Made by a program: the position numbers and the translations under genes
Shown: in pieces, positions 8,747-17,736 of the stretch
Layout of the letters: each line of letters opens with the position of its first letter
Numbering within the stretch: position 1 is the first letter of the stretch
Notes under the pieces: model-generated
Seen by the model: only the letters and a program-made list of their open reading frames with translations
Databases searched by the model: none
Told to the model about the DNA's origin: nothing
From: Pseudoselenomonas ruminantium
Lineage (GTDB): Bacteria; Bacillota; Negativicutes; Selenomonadales; Selenomonadaceae
Assembly (NCBI GenBank): GCA_902780915.1
Contig: CACZHK010000002.1
Span: 62,001-126,000, forward strand
DNA: 64,000 bases
Direction: 5' to 3'

Positions 8747-9634
8747 TCACGGGGTGAATTTTTCCTGCAGGGCTGCAAGGAAAGCTTGGGAAGCTTTGGA
8801 AAAAACTTGATTTTTCTTCCAGGCAATGGAGGGTTCGGCGAAAATAGCAGGTTCCAGGGGGCGGGTGCAGAGGCTGGTGCCGGTGGTGTTGATGAGCCCG
8901 TCGAAGGACAAGGCATAGCCCATGCCCTCCTTGACCATCAGGGAAGCATTGTAGATCAGGGTGTAGGAACCTGTGATTTTCAGCTGGGCCAAGGGCTTTT
9001 TCAGCCAGCTGCACAGCTCATCGCCATGCGTGCTGGTTGAAAGGGTCTGCCGGGAGAGAAGCAGGGAGGCTTGCCACAGATCCTCTGCCCTGATGACCTC
9101 TTTTGGCGCCAGCTCATCATCTTCGCGCAGGAGCAGCACCCAGCGGTCGCGGACGGGCAGGGGCAGTTCCTGATATTTAGCCGGATCCAGCTTGCCGTAG
9201 ACAAAGGCAAAATCAATCAGTCCCCGTTCCAGCCGTGTCATGGTGGTAGCGCCATCGCCGCTGACAATATGAAAGCGCAGGCCAGGATATTTCTGCCGCA
9301 GTTTTTGTGCAACATGCATGACCAGGCCGAAGTGAATGGACTCTCCGGCACCAATGCGTATATCACCGCTGATTTCTTCATTGCACAATAGCTCTCCGGT
9401 GGTCTTGTCTACCAGGGACAGGATTTCCTCTGCCCGGCGGCGCAGCAGCTGCCCGTCTTCTGTAAGCAGGATGCGCCGTGGCTCACGGATCAGCAACTGC
9501 TTGCCAAACTCGTCTTCCAAATCTTTTAACTGGCGGGAAAGAGTGGGCTGGGACAGATGCAGTTTTTCCGCAGCCCGGGAAAAGCTTTCCTCCTGTGCTA
9601 CGGTGAGAAAGTATTTGAGAACCCGCAGCTCCAT
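8747..9634 (-). CDS. LysR-family transcriptional regulator
   Basis: 295 residues. The N-terminal winged helix-turn-helix is clear (LRVLKYFLTVAQEESFSRAA, then LHLSQPTLSRQLKDLEDEFG). The rest is the periplasmic-binding-protein-like effector domain, ending in a GYALSFDGLI stretch. The start at 9634 is preferred because AAGGAG lies eight bases upstream; the ATG at 9640 would leave only two or three. It is transcribed away from the FAD oxidoreductase region on the other strand, the usual layout when a LysR protein controls its divergent neighbour. The ligand is unknown. Confidence 0.92.
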   Translation of the reverse strand: MELRVLKYFLTVAQEESFSRAAEKLHLSQPTLSRQLKDLEDEFGKQLLIREPRRILLTEDGQLLRRRAEEILSLVDKTTGELLCNEEISGDIRIGAGESIHFGLVMHVAQKLRQKYPGLRFHIVSGDGATTMTRLERGLIDFAFVYGKLDPAKYQELPLPVRDRWVLLLREDDELAPKEVIRAEDLWQASLLLSRQTLSTSTHGDELCSWLKKPLAQLKITGSYTLIYNASLMVKEGMGYALSFDGLINTTGTSLCTRPLEPAIFAEPSIAWKKNQVFSKASQAFLAALQEKFTP

Positions 9635-9876
9635 GGTCATCAGCTCCTTGGCAGTTTTTTCTCTATCTTACTATGCGAATCTATTACTGTAAAGTATAGA
9701 TGTGCATTTGCTATAAGCTGATATGCACTTGAAGCCTGCACCAGGCCAGACGGGAATGGTAGAATATCCGAACTTAATTCAGGAAAGATTCATATGTTGC
9801 TCCCAAAGCAGGATAAATAAGCTGCCTAGCGAATTTATCACCCTAAAATACATTTTGACGAAAGGGGAGAGAGGTA

Positions 9877-10080
9877 TTGCGAAGCGAGAACAGTGAGGGA
9901 ATCCTTACTATTTTTCTTCAGGGAGACATTGATGCACAGAATGCTGCAGAAATCCAGCGTGAAATGGAGGACCTTCAGCGGTCTCTTTGGCGGGCTGGTG
10001 ATAGGTGTGACCGTGGTCTGGGCGGTGGGTGCTCTGACCATCCTGCTCTTTGGCCGCAGCAAGAGGAATATAGGAGCGCA
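9877..10080 (+). pseudogene. degenerate stretch: STAS-like start joined to a membrane-protein tail
   Basis: From the TTG at 9877, preceded by GGGGAGAGAGG, the frame reads MRSENSEGILTIFLQGDIDA, which resembles the first strands of a STAS (anti-sigma antagonist) domain. Within about 35 codons it loses sense. The next frame then reads GGLVIGVTVVWAVGALTILL, a clear transmembrane segment like the last helix of a transporter. A terminator follows. I read this as two gene ends fused by deletion. The family calls are tentative. Confidence 0.4.
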
Positions 10081-10083
10081 GGA

Positions 10084-10115
10084 AAAATGGCCTGTCAGGG
10101 GAGACAGGCCATTTT
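10084..10115 (+). terminator. rho-independent terminator
   Basis: Perfect 13-bp inverted repeat AAAATGGCCTGTC / GACAGGCCATTTT with a six-base loop, ending in TTTT. It closes the degenerate stretch before the FAD oxidoreductase gene. Confidence 0.8.
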
Positions 10116-10167
10116 CAGTAGCTCGAAAACCTATAGAAATGCCACAGGATAGAAAGGGATGGTACTG

Positions 10168-11704
10168 ATGGAACGAGCATTCTCGCTTCCGATATCCCGC
10201 CACAGTCTCATGAAATCCATGGGAGCAGCGGCAAACGGGACAGGGCTGGGGAGTGACAGGAGAAGGGCGATGGCTGCTGCCTCTCCTGCCTCTGCATCGG
10301 GTTTCAGCGGAGAGGGACTTCCCGTGCTGTATGACAGGGATGTATGTGTAGTTGGCGGCGGGGCTGCCGGAACAGCTGCGGCCATCAGTGCTGCCCGCAG
10401 GGGGGGCAAAGGTGGTGCTGGTGGAGCGAGGCATTCTGCTGGGAGGGCTGCAGACCCTGGGATGTGTCTATCCCTGCATGCCAACCTTTGTGCACGGCAG
10501 CGATACGCCGTATATAACTGAACTGAACAAGCGCATGGAAAGGCAGGGCATATCTCCCCTGCTGGGGGTGGATGCCGATGAATGGTTTTACGGTGATGGC
10601 AAGGGACTATATGCACCCGAAACTCTTTCCCTGGTCTATGAAGAAATGTGCGGGGAAGCAGGGGTTGATATTCTCTATGACGCTTCTCTGGCAGGTGCTG
10701 TCACAGAAAATGGCAGGCTCAAAGAGTGCGTGGTGCACACTGTGGAGGGGCTGGGAAAGGTTCGGGCCAAAACCTTCATAGATGCCACGGGGGATGCCGT
10801 TTTGTCCCGCTATGCCGGGGTTCCTGTGGAGAAAGGCTCTGAAAAGACAGGCAGGAATCAGCCCATGAGCCTGCGCTTTGAAATGACAGGGGTGGAAGTG
10901 GAGAAAGTTTTCCATTTCTTTGACGGTGTCTTGCAGGATGAGCGCATGTCGGTGCCCTTGAAGGAGAAATTTCAGGAAGATGCAGCCCGCGGATGTCCGC
11001 CCTATCTTGAATTTGCCAAAATCCCCAGGAATGAGCATTTCTTCCAGTCGGCTGTGGCAAGGGGGGAACTGACTGAGGATGATATCCTGTATATCCAGGG
11101 CTTCTCTGTTATCGGCAAGCCTCATACCATGTCCCTGAACTGCCCTGAGATGCCGCCCCTGGCCTACAGCTCTACAGATGCCATTTCCCGCAGCAAGGCT
11201 GTCAGCTTCGGAAGGCTGATGATGCACAGGCTGGCCGATTTCTTCATCAAGTGCATTCCCGGCTTTGAAAAAGCGTATATCAGCAGGGAGGCCAGCATGC
11301 TGGGGGTGCGTGAATCCTGGCGCATACACGGGAAATATTATCTGGAGGCAGACGACTACTTTGAGGCACGTCATTTCCCAGATGCGGTCTGCCGCACAGC
11401 CTACCCCATAGACATCCACGATGTGAAGCTGAATGTCAGCAAGAGGATTGCCAGGGATGCGTACTATGAGATTCCCTATCGTGCGCTGGTGACCAAGGAA
11501 ATGGAAAATCTGATTGTGGCAGGGCGCTGCATCAGCGGCAGCTTCGCCGCCCAGGCTTCCTTCCGCATCCAGCCAACCTGCATGAGCGTGGGTGAAGCGG
11601 CAGGCATCGCAGCTGCCTGGGGCCTCAGGAACAAGGTGGCGGCCCATGATATAAAGTGGGATGAAATTCCGGCTGACGAGCGCAGCTACGTAAGTGAAGG
11701 ATAG
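10168..11704 (+). pseudogene. FAD-dependent oxidoreductase, frameshifted in a G7 run
   Basis: The 5' frame carries the FAD-binding Rossmann motif (DRDVCVVGGGAAGTAAAISAA). The frame then breaks inside seven Gs at 10400-10406. With six Gs the protein would read through AARRGAKVVLVERG into the rest of a roughly 510-residue FAD_oxidored protein, which continues intact to 11704 and ends with GRCISGSFAAQASFRIQPT and SVGEAAGIAAAW. The start ATG at 10168 has AAAGGG nine bases upstream. Members of this family oxidise varied organic substrates; the substrate here is unknown. The break may be real inactivation, phase variation or a sequencing error in the homopolymer. Confidence 0.8.
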
Positions 11705-11734
11705 GGGCAAAAAATATCTTGCCCGGTGGTTCCT

Positions 11735-12328
11735 TCAGTCGTTTCCGCTGCAACAGAAGCGCCGTATTTCTCCCAGCCGCTTATAGAGGTTTTTGCCAGG
11801 GCAGTCAGTGTCGTTGAGGTCGCGGTGGCCGACAATAACGCCGTTTTTTGAGGGATCCAGCTCATATTTTTGGCAGAGCCACCAGCAAAGTTCCTTTACG
11901 GAAGCCATCTGTTCTTCTGTCGGTTTGCCTATGTTGAAATTTCCTGCCAGGCAGACACCGATGGAGGTTTGGTTATGCCCATAGGAATGCGCTCCCACCA
12001 TTCCCGGCTGCCGTCCCTGCTCAATGGTTCCATCTTTGCGGATAAGGTAGTGGTAGCCAATGCCTGCCCATTTGTTGGTCTCCTGGTGGAACTTGTGTAT
12101 GTCTGCAGCTGTGGAGTCCTTGTCGATATCTGGAAATCCCGTATGATGGATGACCAGATACTCCGTGGCTTTGCGTTTCTCGTATTCGGTGAATCTGAAG
12201 AAGCGCTTGTAAATCATGGGCTGCCTGCTAGGTGCCGCCTCCAGCAGCTGCTCTCCGTCACACAGCATGATGCCCAATAAACAGGAAGCGCTGTAGCGTA
12301 AAAAATCCCGTCTCTTCAATCTGCCCAC
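11735..12328 (-). CDS. exported N-acetylmuramoyl-L-alanine amidase (PGRP/amidase_2)
   Basis: 197 residues. The N-terminus RLKRRDFLRYSASCLLGIML has a twin-arginine motif and hydrophobic core, so export through Tat is likely. The catalytic domain shows the zinc ligands expected of the family: His in LVIHHTGF, His in IVGHRDLN and Cys in DTDCPGKNL. It should cleave the lactyl-amide bond between MurNAc and the stem peptide in the cell wall. GIGYHYLIRKDGTIEQGR is also typical. The gene stands alone, converging with the FAD oxidoreductase gene. Confidence 0.9.
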   Translation of the reverse strand: MGRLKRRDFLRYSASCLLGIMLCDGEQLLEAAPSRQPMIYKRFFRFTEYEKRKATEYLVIHHTGFPDIDKDSTAADIHKFHQETNKWAGIGYHYLIRKDGTIEQGRQPGMVGAHSYGHNQTSIGVCLAGNFNIGKPTEEQMASVKELCWWLCQKYELDPSKNGVIVGHRDLNDTDCPGKNLYKRLGEIRRFCCSGND

Positions 12329-12510
12329 TCTCCTCTCAGTATTGGGGTTTTACAATATCTTACGCTAGATTGATTCTTTTGGCAATGAGCTTATCACCAT
12401 TGACGATGCGGCAGCGAGGAGATACAAGCGAATTGACAGCAGAGTCTCATTGTAATACCATATCTTGCAATGAGACTTTGTTTTATTGGGAGAATGCTTG
12501 GGGAAGTGCC

Positions 12511-13236
12511 ATGAAAAAGGGTAAGCTGGAGGAAAACATCATCCCCTGGGGCGGGCAGATGGTGACGGTGCAGAAAAAATCCATCAAAAATGTATATCTC
12601 AAAGTGCTGCCCCCGGAAGGGCGGATCTTGCTGTCAGTGCCCCGGGGGTATAGCAGGCAGGAAATCGAGGAGGTGCTGGACAGCCGCAGGGAATGGCTGC
12701 TGTCCAGGCAGAAACTGATCAAAGGAAAGGTCATAAAGCCGTCTAAACGAGAGTATGTGACAGGGGAAAAAATCCAGGTCTGGGGCAGGGCTTGCGAACT
12801 GGTGGTAAGAGAAGTGCCGGGGAAAAAAGCCAGAGTTGTCTGCCAGGGGGATAAAGTGCTGTTGTTCATGCCAGGCTATGCCACCCAGGAACAGCGGCGG
12901 CAGGTCTTGCATGAATGGTACCGCTATCAGCTGGAAAAGGCTGTGGCGAGAGAAAAGGCGCAGCTGGAGTCCCTGGTAGGGAAAAAGGCTGCCGAGTGGC
13001 GCTTTCGCGATATGCACACCCGCTGGGGAACCTGCAATGTGCAGGCTCGCCGCATCTGGCTGTCCATTCATTTGGCCAAGCAGCCGCCGGAGGCCTTCAG
13101 ATACGTGGCCATACATGAGCTGACCCATCTGTGGGAGGCAAACCACGGCCCGGCCTTCAAGGCCAGGATGGACAGGTACTATCCGGCCTGGAGGGTTGTC
13201 AGAAAGAATATGAATGCCAGGGCTGATTTTGAGTGA
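12511..13236 (+). CDS. YgjP/DUF45-family zinc metallopeptidase
   Basis: 241 residues. The N-terminal half is the beta-rich DUF45 region (VYLKVLPPEGRILLSVPRGY). The motif RDMHTRWGTCN is followed by AIHELTHLWEANHGPAFKAR, giving the HExxH zinc site and downstream His of this family. YgjP proteins resemble the peptidase part of SprT; their substrates are unknown. The start ATG at 12511 follows GGGGAAG. An upstream in-frame GTG-led stretch looks non-coding and was not used. Confidence 0.88.
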   Translation: MKKGKLEENIIPWGGQMVTVQKKSIKNVYLKVLPPEGRILLSVPRGYSRQEIEEVLDSRREWLLSRQKLIKGKVIKPSKREYVTGEKIQVWGRACELVVREVPGKKARVVCQGDKVLLFMPGYATQEQRRQVLHEWYRYQLEKAVAREKAQLESLVGKKAAEWRFRDMHTRWGTCNVQARRIWLSIHLAKQPPEAFRYVAIHELTHLWEANHGPAFKARMDRYYPAWRVVRKNMNARADFE

Positions 13237-13273
13237 TAGAGCCCTCACCAATAGGGCTGTTTTGATAATTATA

Positions 13274-13334
13274 TTGACATTGTGTCACTATTGAAGCTAA
13301 AATAAGGATATCTGATACAAGTTACACGATGTCA
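13274..13334 (+). promoter_or_regulatory. TetR-gene promoter with paired operators (autoregulation)
   Basis: TTGACA at 13274-13279 overlaps the perfect palindrome TGACA-TTG-TGTCA at 13275-13287. A -10-like TAAAAT lies at 13298-13303. A second, one-mismatch copy, TTACA-CGA-TGTCA, is at 13322-13334, 47 bases centre to centre and just before the ribosome-binding site. The same pair occurs at 31682/31725 and 33287/33329. Confidence 0.75.
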
Positions 13335-13351
13335 TCCAAAGGAGGAAGCAG

Positions 13352-13984
13352 ATGCCCAAGATTTCGGAAGCGGAGTTGCAGGCGCGGAGGGAGAGCATTA
13401 TTGATGCTTGCGCCAAGCTGTATGAGACCATGAGCTTCAAGGATATCACTCTGAAGGAAGTGGGCAAGGTCACCACTTTCAATCGCACAGCCATCTATAA
13501 TTATTTCAACACCAAGGAAGAAATCTTCCTGGCGCTGCTGCAGCGGGAGTATGAGCTGTGGGTGGCGGATTTGGAGGGGCTGCTGGCAGAGCACGCCAGC
13601 ATGAGCCGCAGAGAGCTGGCCGCTGCCCTGTCCCAATCTCTGGAAAAGCGTCAGCGGCTCCTGAAGCTGCTGTCCATGAATCACTTCGACATGGAAGAAA
13701 ACAGCCGACAGGAGAATCTGGTGGAATTCAAAAGAGCTTATGGTGCTTCCATCAAGGCAGTGCGCCGTTGCCTGGACAAGTTTTGCCCGGAGATGACTGA
13801 GGAGGAAAAAGTCAGTTTCCTCTATGCCTATTTCCCTTTCATGTACGGGATCTATCCTTATGTGGTGGTGACTGACAAGCAGCGGCAGGCCATGGAGGAA
13901 GCAGAGGTGGGGTTCAAATATTATTCCATCTATGAGATAAGCTATAACTGCCTGTGCAAACTCCTGGAGGTAGAAAAGCAGTGA
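13352..13984 (+). CDS. TetR-family transcriptional regulator
   Basis: 210 residues. The N-terminal TetR helix-turn-helix is plain: ARRESIIDACAKLYETMSFK, then TTFNRTAIYNYFNTKEEIFL. The C-terminal ligand domain is all-helical, as usual. AGGAGG lies ahead of the ATG at 13352. Its promoter carries two TGACA-N3-TGTCA-type operators that recur upstream of a decayed FMN reductase gene and of the aldo/keto reductase gene, so it probably represses itself and those redox genes until an inducer binds. The inducer is not known; targets suggest a reactive carbonyl or quinone. Confidence 0.92.
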   Translation: MPKISEAELQARRESIIDACAKLYETMSFKDITLKEVGKVTTFNRTAIYNYFNTKEEIFLALLQREYELWVADLEGLLAEHASMSRRELAAALSQSLEKRQRLLKLLSMNHFDMEENSRQENLVEFKRAYGASIKAVRRCLDKFCPEMTEEEKVSFLYAYFPFMYGIYPYVVVTDKQRQAMEEAEVGFKYYSIYEISYNCLCKLLEVEKQ

Positions 13985-14255
13985 ACTGCTCCTGGAAAGG
14001 GCCAAGACCTGCCTGCAGATGTTGCTCCTGCCATGTCCCATGATTTTGCCCTGTTGCTGCCAGAATTGCAGGACAGTGTGGATTCCTTCAAAGAAATCCG
14101 TGATTTTGTCAGACGGCATCTGAATTGAGAGAGCTCATGGTTCAGCTTTGCAACGCAGGGGCCTCTTTTTGTGAGCTAGGGAAAAGGACTTTAGAGCACT
14201 GGCCGCGAAGTAGAAAAAAGGTATGTTGATGGCAGGTTGACAGGAGAGCGCGGCT

Positions 14256-16275
14256 ATGTGGCAGAAAAATTACACATACGAAGATATCCCTCAGGCAATA
14301 GAAGCCCTGCCGGAGTTGCGGCGGGAATTGGAGAGGCATCGGCCTCTAAGGATGCCCTGCTGCAGATTTTTGTGGCGGGCTACGGCTGGCAGGAGGCGGC
14401 TGAGCTTTTGGGCAGTCTGGACAGGGAATTGCCGGGGCTGAAGCGGATAGGCTGTTCCGAGTACATTTCCGGCGACCCAGGGCGCCCGCGCGGGGTCAAG
14501 CTGAACCTCCTGGGAACCAGGGAGGCAGAGATTTTGTTGGCAGAGCTGCCCTGCGCTCCGGGTGAGGAAGAAGCGGCAGCAAGGCAGCTAAGAGAAATAT
14601 TGGAACGGCAGAAGCATGTTCGGGGGCTGCAGCTCTTTGCCGTGAATCCTGCTTTGTCAGTCACCAGATTCATGGACAGTGTGGCTAAGGGCAGGGAGGA
14701 AGTCCCCATCTTTGGTGCCATGGCCAATACCATCGCCCAGTCCCTGCGGGGAGAGGCACGGGAAGGTGAGGTCTATGCCATAGGCAGGAAGCTGCTTTCC
14801 TCCGGCTTTGTAGTGGCCATCTACGCCGGGGAGAGACTGGACATCTACATGGACTACATCCTGGGCTGGCAGCCTGTGGGCCGGGAGTTTGCGGTGACTC
14901 TGGGGGAGAGGAAGCCCGTGGGGGAGGGCTGCGTGAAAGAGATTGACGGCAGACCCGCCCTGGAGGTGTACAAGAAATATTTTGGCGTGGAATGGGATGA
15001 ATATTTCGTTGCCAATGTCTGTGAATTCCCCCTGATGGTGCAGCGGCGGGGCAAGCCCATCTGCATGGTGCCCTGGCCAAAAGCGATGCAGGGGCGCTTT
15101 ATTTTTCTGCTCCTGTCTATGAGGGGGAGAAGCTGTGCTTTTCCTATGGCACCGAAGAGGAAGTGCTGGGCTCCACACTGGCGGGCAGCGAGCGCATGAA
15201 GGCCTTCGGGCCCGAAGCTGTCTACATGTCCCTTTGCGGCAATCGCCTGCAATTTCTTCAAGAGGAGGCTCATCTGGAGTGGGACTACTACCGCCGTTAT
15301 TTCCCGGAGCTGGTATACTGTCACGGCCATTTTGAGATTTCCCTGCAAAGGGGACAGGGCGGGGTGCTGAACAGCTCCTTCGTGGCAGTGGGGTTCCGGG
15401 AGGGCAAGGCAGGAGAGGACGCCCCTGCGGAGGTGCATAGCCAGCCCTACCATCATCAAGGCGATGGCATCATCCCCCTGTCCTACCGCATGAGCCACTT
15501 TTTGCACATGGTCACCCATGAGCTTTCGGAAATGGCGGTGGAGGCCGAGGCTGCCAACCGGGCCAAGTCTGCTTTCCTGTCCAGCATGTCCCATGAGATA
15601 CGTACCCCCATCAATGCAGTGCTGGGCATGGATGAGATGATCCTGCGCGGCACCGAGGAGGATGACACCTACGGCTATGCCAGGGATATCCAGACCGCGG
15701 GCCGCAGCCTGCTGGGACTGGTGAACGATATCCTGGACTTTTCCAAGATCGAGGCGGGCAAGCTCTCCATCATTCCCGTGGAATATTCCCCGGCAGCTGT
15801 CATGCGTGACCTGGTGAACCTGATCCAGAAGCGGGCAGAGGATAAGGGACTCAGCCTGAAGGTGGAAATGGACCAGGCCATGCCAAAAGTCCTCTACGGG
15901 GATGAGGTGCGCCTGAAGCAGGTCATCACCAACCTCCTGACCAATGGGGTGAAATATACGGAAACAGGCACCGTGACACTGCGGGCAGGCTTCAAGAAGG
16001 TGCAGGAGGGGCAGATTGCCCTGGAAGTGACTGTAGAGGATACGGGCATCGGCATCAAGGCCGAGGATTTGCAGAAGCTCTTTGCACCCTTTGAGCGCAT
16101 CGAGGAAAAGCGCAACCGCCATGTGGAGGGCACGGGGCTGGGCATGAACATTACCCGCCAGCTGCTGTCCTTGATGGGAAGCAGCCTTGAGGTGCGAAGC
16201 GTCTATGGGGAAGGCTCTGCCTTTTCCTTCAGCCTGCTGCAGGAGAGCATAATGGATAAAGGCGATAAGAAGTGA
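14256..16275 (+). pseudogene. FIST-domain histidine kinase, interrupted by two frameshifts
   Basis: Repaired, this would encode a protein of about 670 residues with FIST_N and FIST_C sensor domains, HisKA and HATPase_c, and no receiver. It starts at ATG 14256 (MWQKNYTYEDIPQ) after AGGAG. The first frameshift is near 14345, before KDALLQIFVAGYGW. The second is near 15055-15065, after FPLMVQRRGKP and before LHGALAKSDAG. The kinase half is intact from there. The phospho-acceptor His is at 15592-15594 in SSMSHEIRTPIN, the N-box is NLLTNGVKYTE, and G-boxes DTGIGI and GTGLGMN are present. FIST domains are thought to sense small ligands. Both lesions look like single-base losses, so sequencing error must be excluded. 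Confidence 0.75.
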
Positions 16276-16284
16276 AATACTGCC

Positions 16285-16315
16285 TTGACTTGGAGTCCGC
16301 TTCAAGTGGTAAAGT
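16285..16315 (+). promoter_or_regulatory. MerR-type promoter upstream of the DUF362 gene
   Basis: TTGACT at 16285-16290 and TAAAGT at 16310-16315 are separated by 19 bases, longer than the normal 17. An imperfect palindrome, CTTGGAGTCCGCTTCAAG at 16289-16306, fills the spacer. This is the layout of promoters activated by MerR-family regulators. Near copies occur at 32216-32246 and 35089-35119. Confidence 0.7.
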
Positions 16316-16365
16316 GAGAGCAGGATAGTGCGACAGCTTAAACAGCAGCTAAGGAGGTCAATGTC

Positions 16366-17505
16366 ATGAAGCGTAAGATGACGCGCAGGAAATTTGTGAA
16401 GCTGGCAGGGGCGGCGGTGGCTATGGCCGCTTTGCCTGGCTGCGCTACTTTTGCCGCTGATGCAGTGGAGAAAGACAAGGGGGCCAAAGAGCAGGCAGGG
16501 AAGGCGAAAGTGGCCGGCACCGGCGGGGAGCATTATATTCCCTACAGCGAAAGGCAGGGGGCAGAGTCCGTGGTGTACTTCACCCGCGATCTGTCGGCAG
16601 CGGGGCTGCTGAAGCTCTATGACAGGGTGAAGGACAGCTTGGGCGGCAAGGTAGCCATCAAGCTGCATACCGGCGAACCCCATGGCCCCAATATCATTCC
16701 CCGTCCCTGGGTGAAAGAAATGCTGAATGACCGCCTGCCGGAGGGCACCATCATCGAAACCAACACCTATTATGGCGGCGGGCGTGATACCACGGAAAAG
16801 CACAGGCAGACGCTGCAGACCAACGGCTGGACTGATTTCGCTGCTGTGGATATCATTGATGCAGACGGCACAGCCATGCTGCCTGTGCCCCATGGCAAGT
16901 GGTTCTCAGAAATGTCTGTGGGCAAGGATATGCTGAAATACGATTCCTTCCTGGCTTTGACCCACTTCAAGGGCCATGCCATGGGTGGCTTTGGCGGTTC
17001 CAACAAGAATATAGGCATTGGCTGCGCCGATGGCAAGATTGGCAAGAAGATGATTCACGCTGGCGATTCAGGCTCCAAGTGGGGTGTGAGCAATGAGGAA
17101 TTCATGGAGCGCATGACTGAATCCACCCAGGCCACAGTCAGCCATTTCAAGGATAAGATCGCCTTTATCAATGTGATGCGGAATATGAGCGTGGACTGTG
17201 ACTGCGCCGGAACCTCGGCCCAGCCTGTGGTCACGCCGGATATCGGCATGGTGGCTTCCCTGGACATACTGGCTGCTGACCAGGCTTGCGTAGACTGCGT
17301 CTATGCTCTGCCCGAAGAAAGCAAGCATGACCTGGTGGAGCGCATGGAATCCCGCCACAGCATGCGCCAGCTGACTTATATGAAGGAAATGGGCATGGGC
17401 AATGACCGCTATCAGTTGGTTGATATTGATAACGGTGACAAGATTATCACGGCAGCCGAGGCCGTGAAGGGTGTCAAAGGCACCTGGGTGCCGGATGGCA
17501 ACTGA
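16366..17505 (+). CDS. DUF362-domain protein with Tat signal and lipobox
   Basis: 379 residues. The start RKMTRRKFVKLAGAAVAMAA is a twin-arginine signal and ALPGC is a lipobox, so the protein is probably folded in the cytoplasm, exported by Tat and anchored to a membrane. The DUF362 domain follows (KVAIKLHTGEPHGPNIIP, FLALTHFKGHAMGGFGGS, NIGIGCADGKIGK). Many relatives carry iron-sulfur clusters, but the classic CxxC ferredoxin motifs are absent here. Function is unknown. The MerR-type promoter upstream puts it in the same predicted stress regulon as the cupin and flavodoxin genes. AAGGAGG precedes the start. Confidence 0.85.
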   Translation: MKRKMTRRKFVKLAGAAVAMAALPGCATFAADAVEKDKGAKEQAGKAKVAGTGGEHYIPYSERQGAESVVYFTRDLSAAGLLKLYDRVKDSLGGKVAIKLHTGEPHGPNIIPRPWVKEMLNDRLPEGTIIETNTYYGGGRDTTEKHRQTLQTNGWTDFAAVDIIDADGTAMLPVPHGKWFSEMSVGKDMLKYDSFLALTHFKGHAMGGFGGSNKNIGIGCADGKIGKKMIHAGDSGSKWGVSNEEFMERMTESTQATVSHFKDKIAFINVMRNMSVDCDCAGTSAQPVVTPDIGMVASLDILAADQACVDCVYALPEESKHDLVERMESRHSMRQLTYMKEMGMGNDRYQLVDIDNGDKIITAAEAVKGVKGTWVPDGN

Positions 17506-17519
17506 TTATCATACTGCAG

Positions 17520-17552
17520 AATTGACCGTTATGTTTGACGGTCAATTTTTTT
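17520..17552 (+). terminator. rho-independent terminator after the DUF362 gene
   Basis: AATTGACCGT / ACGGTCAATT inverted repeat followed by seven Ts. The stem is closely related to the terminator at 31638-31670. Confidence 0.85.
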
Positions 17553-17736
17553 GCACTGACAGGTTGTTTGGCGGCGAAGGAATGGATTTTAACATCTTTC
17601 GCCGTTTTCTGCAAACAACTTCTGGGTGCCTAATTTTTTGACGAATTATCTTAATGGGGAAATTTTTACCCATCACTCATGTTATAATGAAATCAAAGAT
17701 AGGGAAAGGCGTAGCAAAACTATGGGAGGGATGTAA

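Noticed and set aside
14033-14128. 32-codon frame starting MSHDFALLLPEL
   Set aside because: No good ribosome-binding site and no recognisable partner; it could be a relic of a regulator but cannot be supported as a gene.
14854-16893. 679-codon open frame on the minus strand
   Set aside because: It lies opposite the FIST kinase and DUF362 genes, has no family resemblance and no ribosome-binding site; it is a shadow of GC-rich coding DNA.
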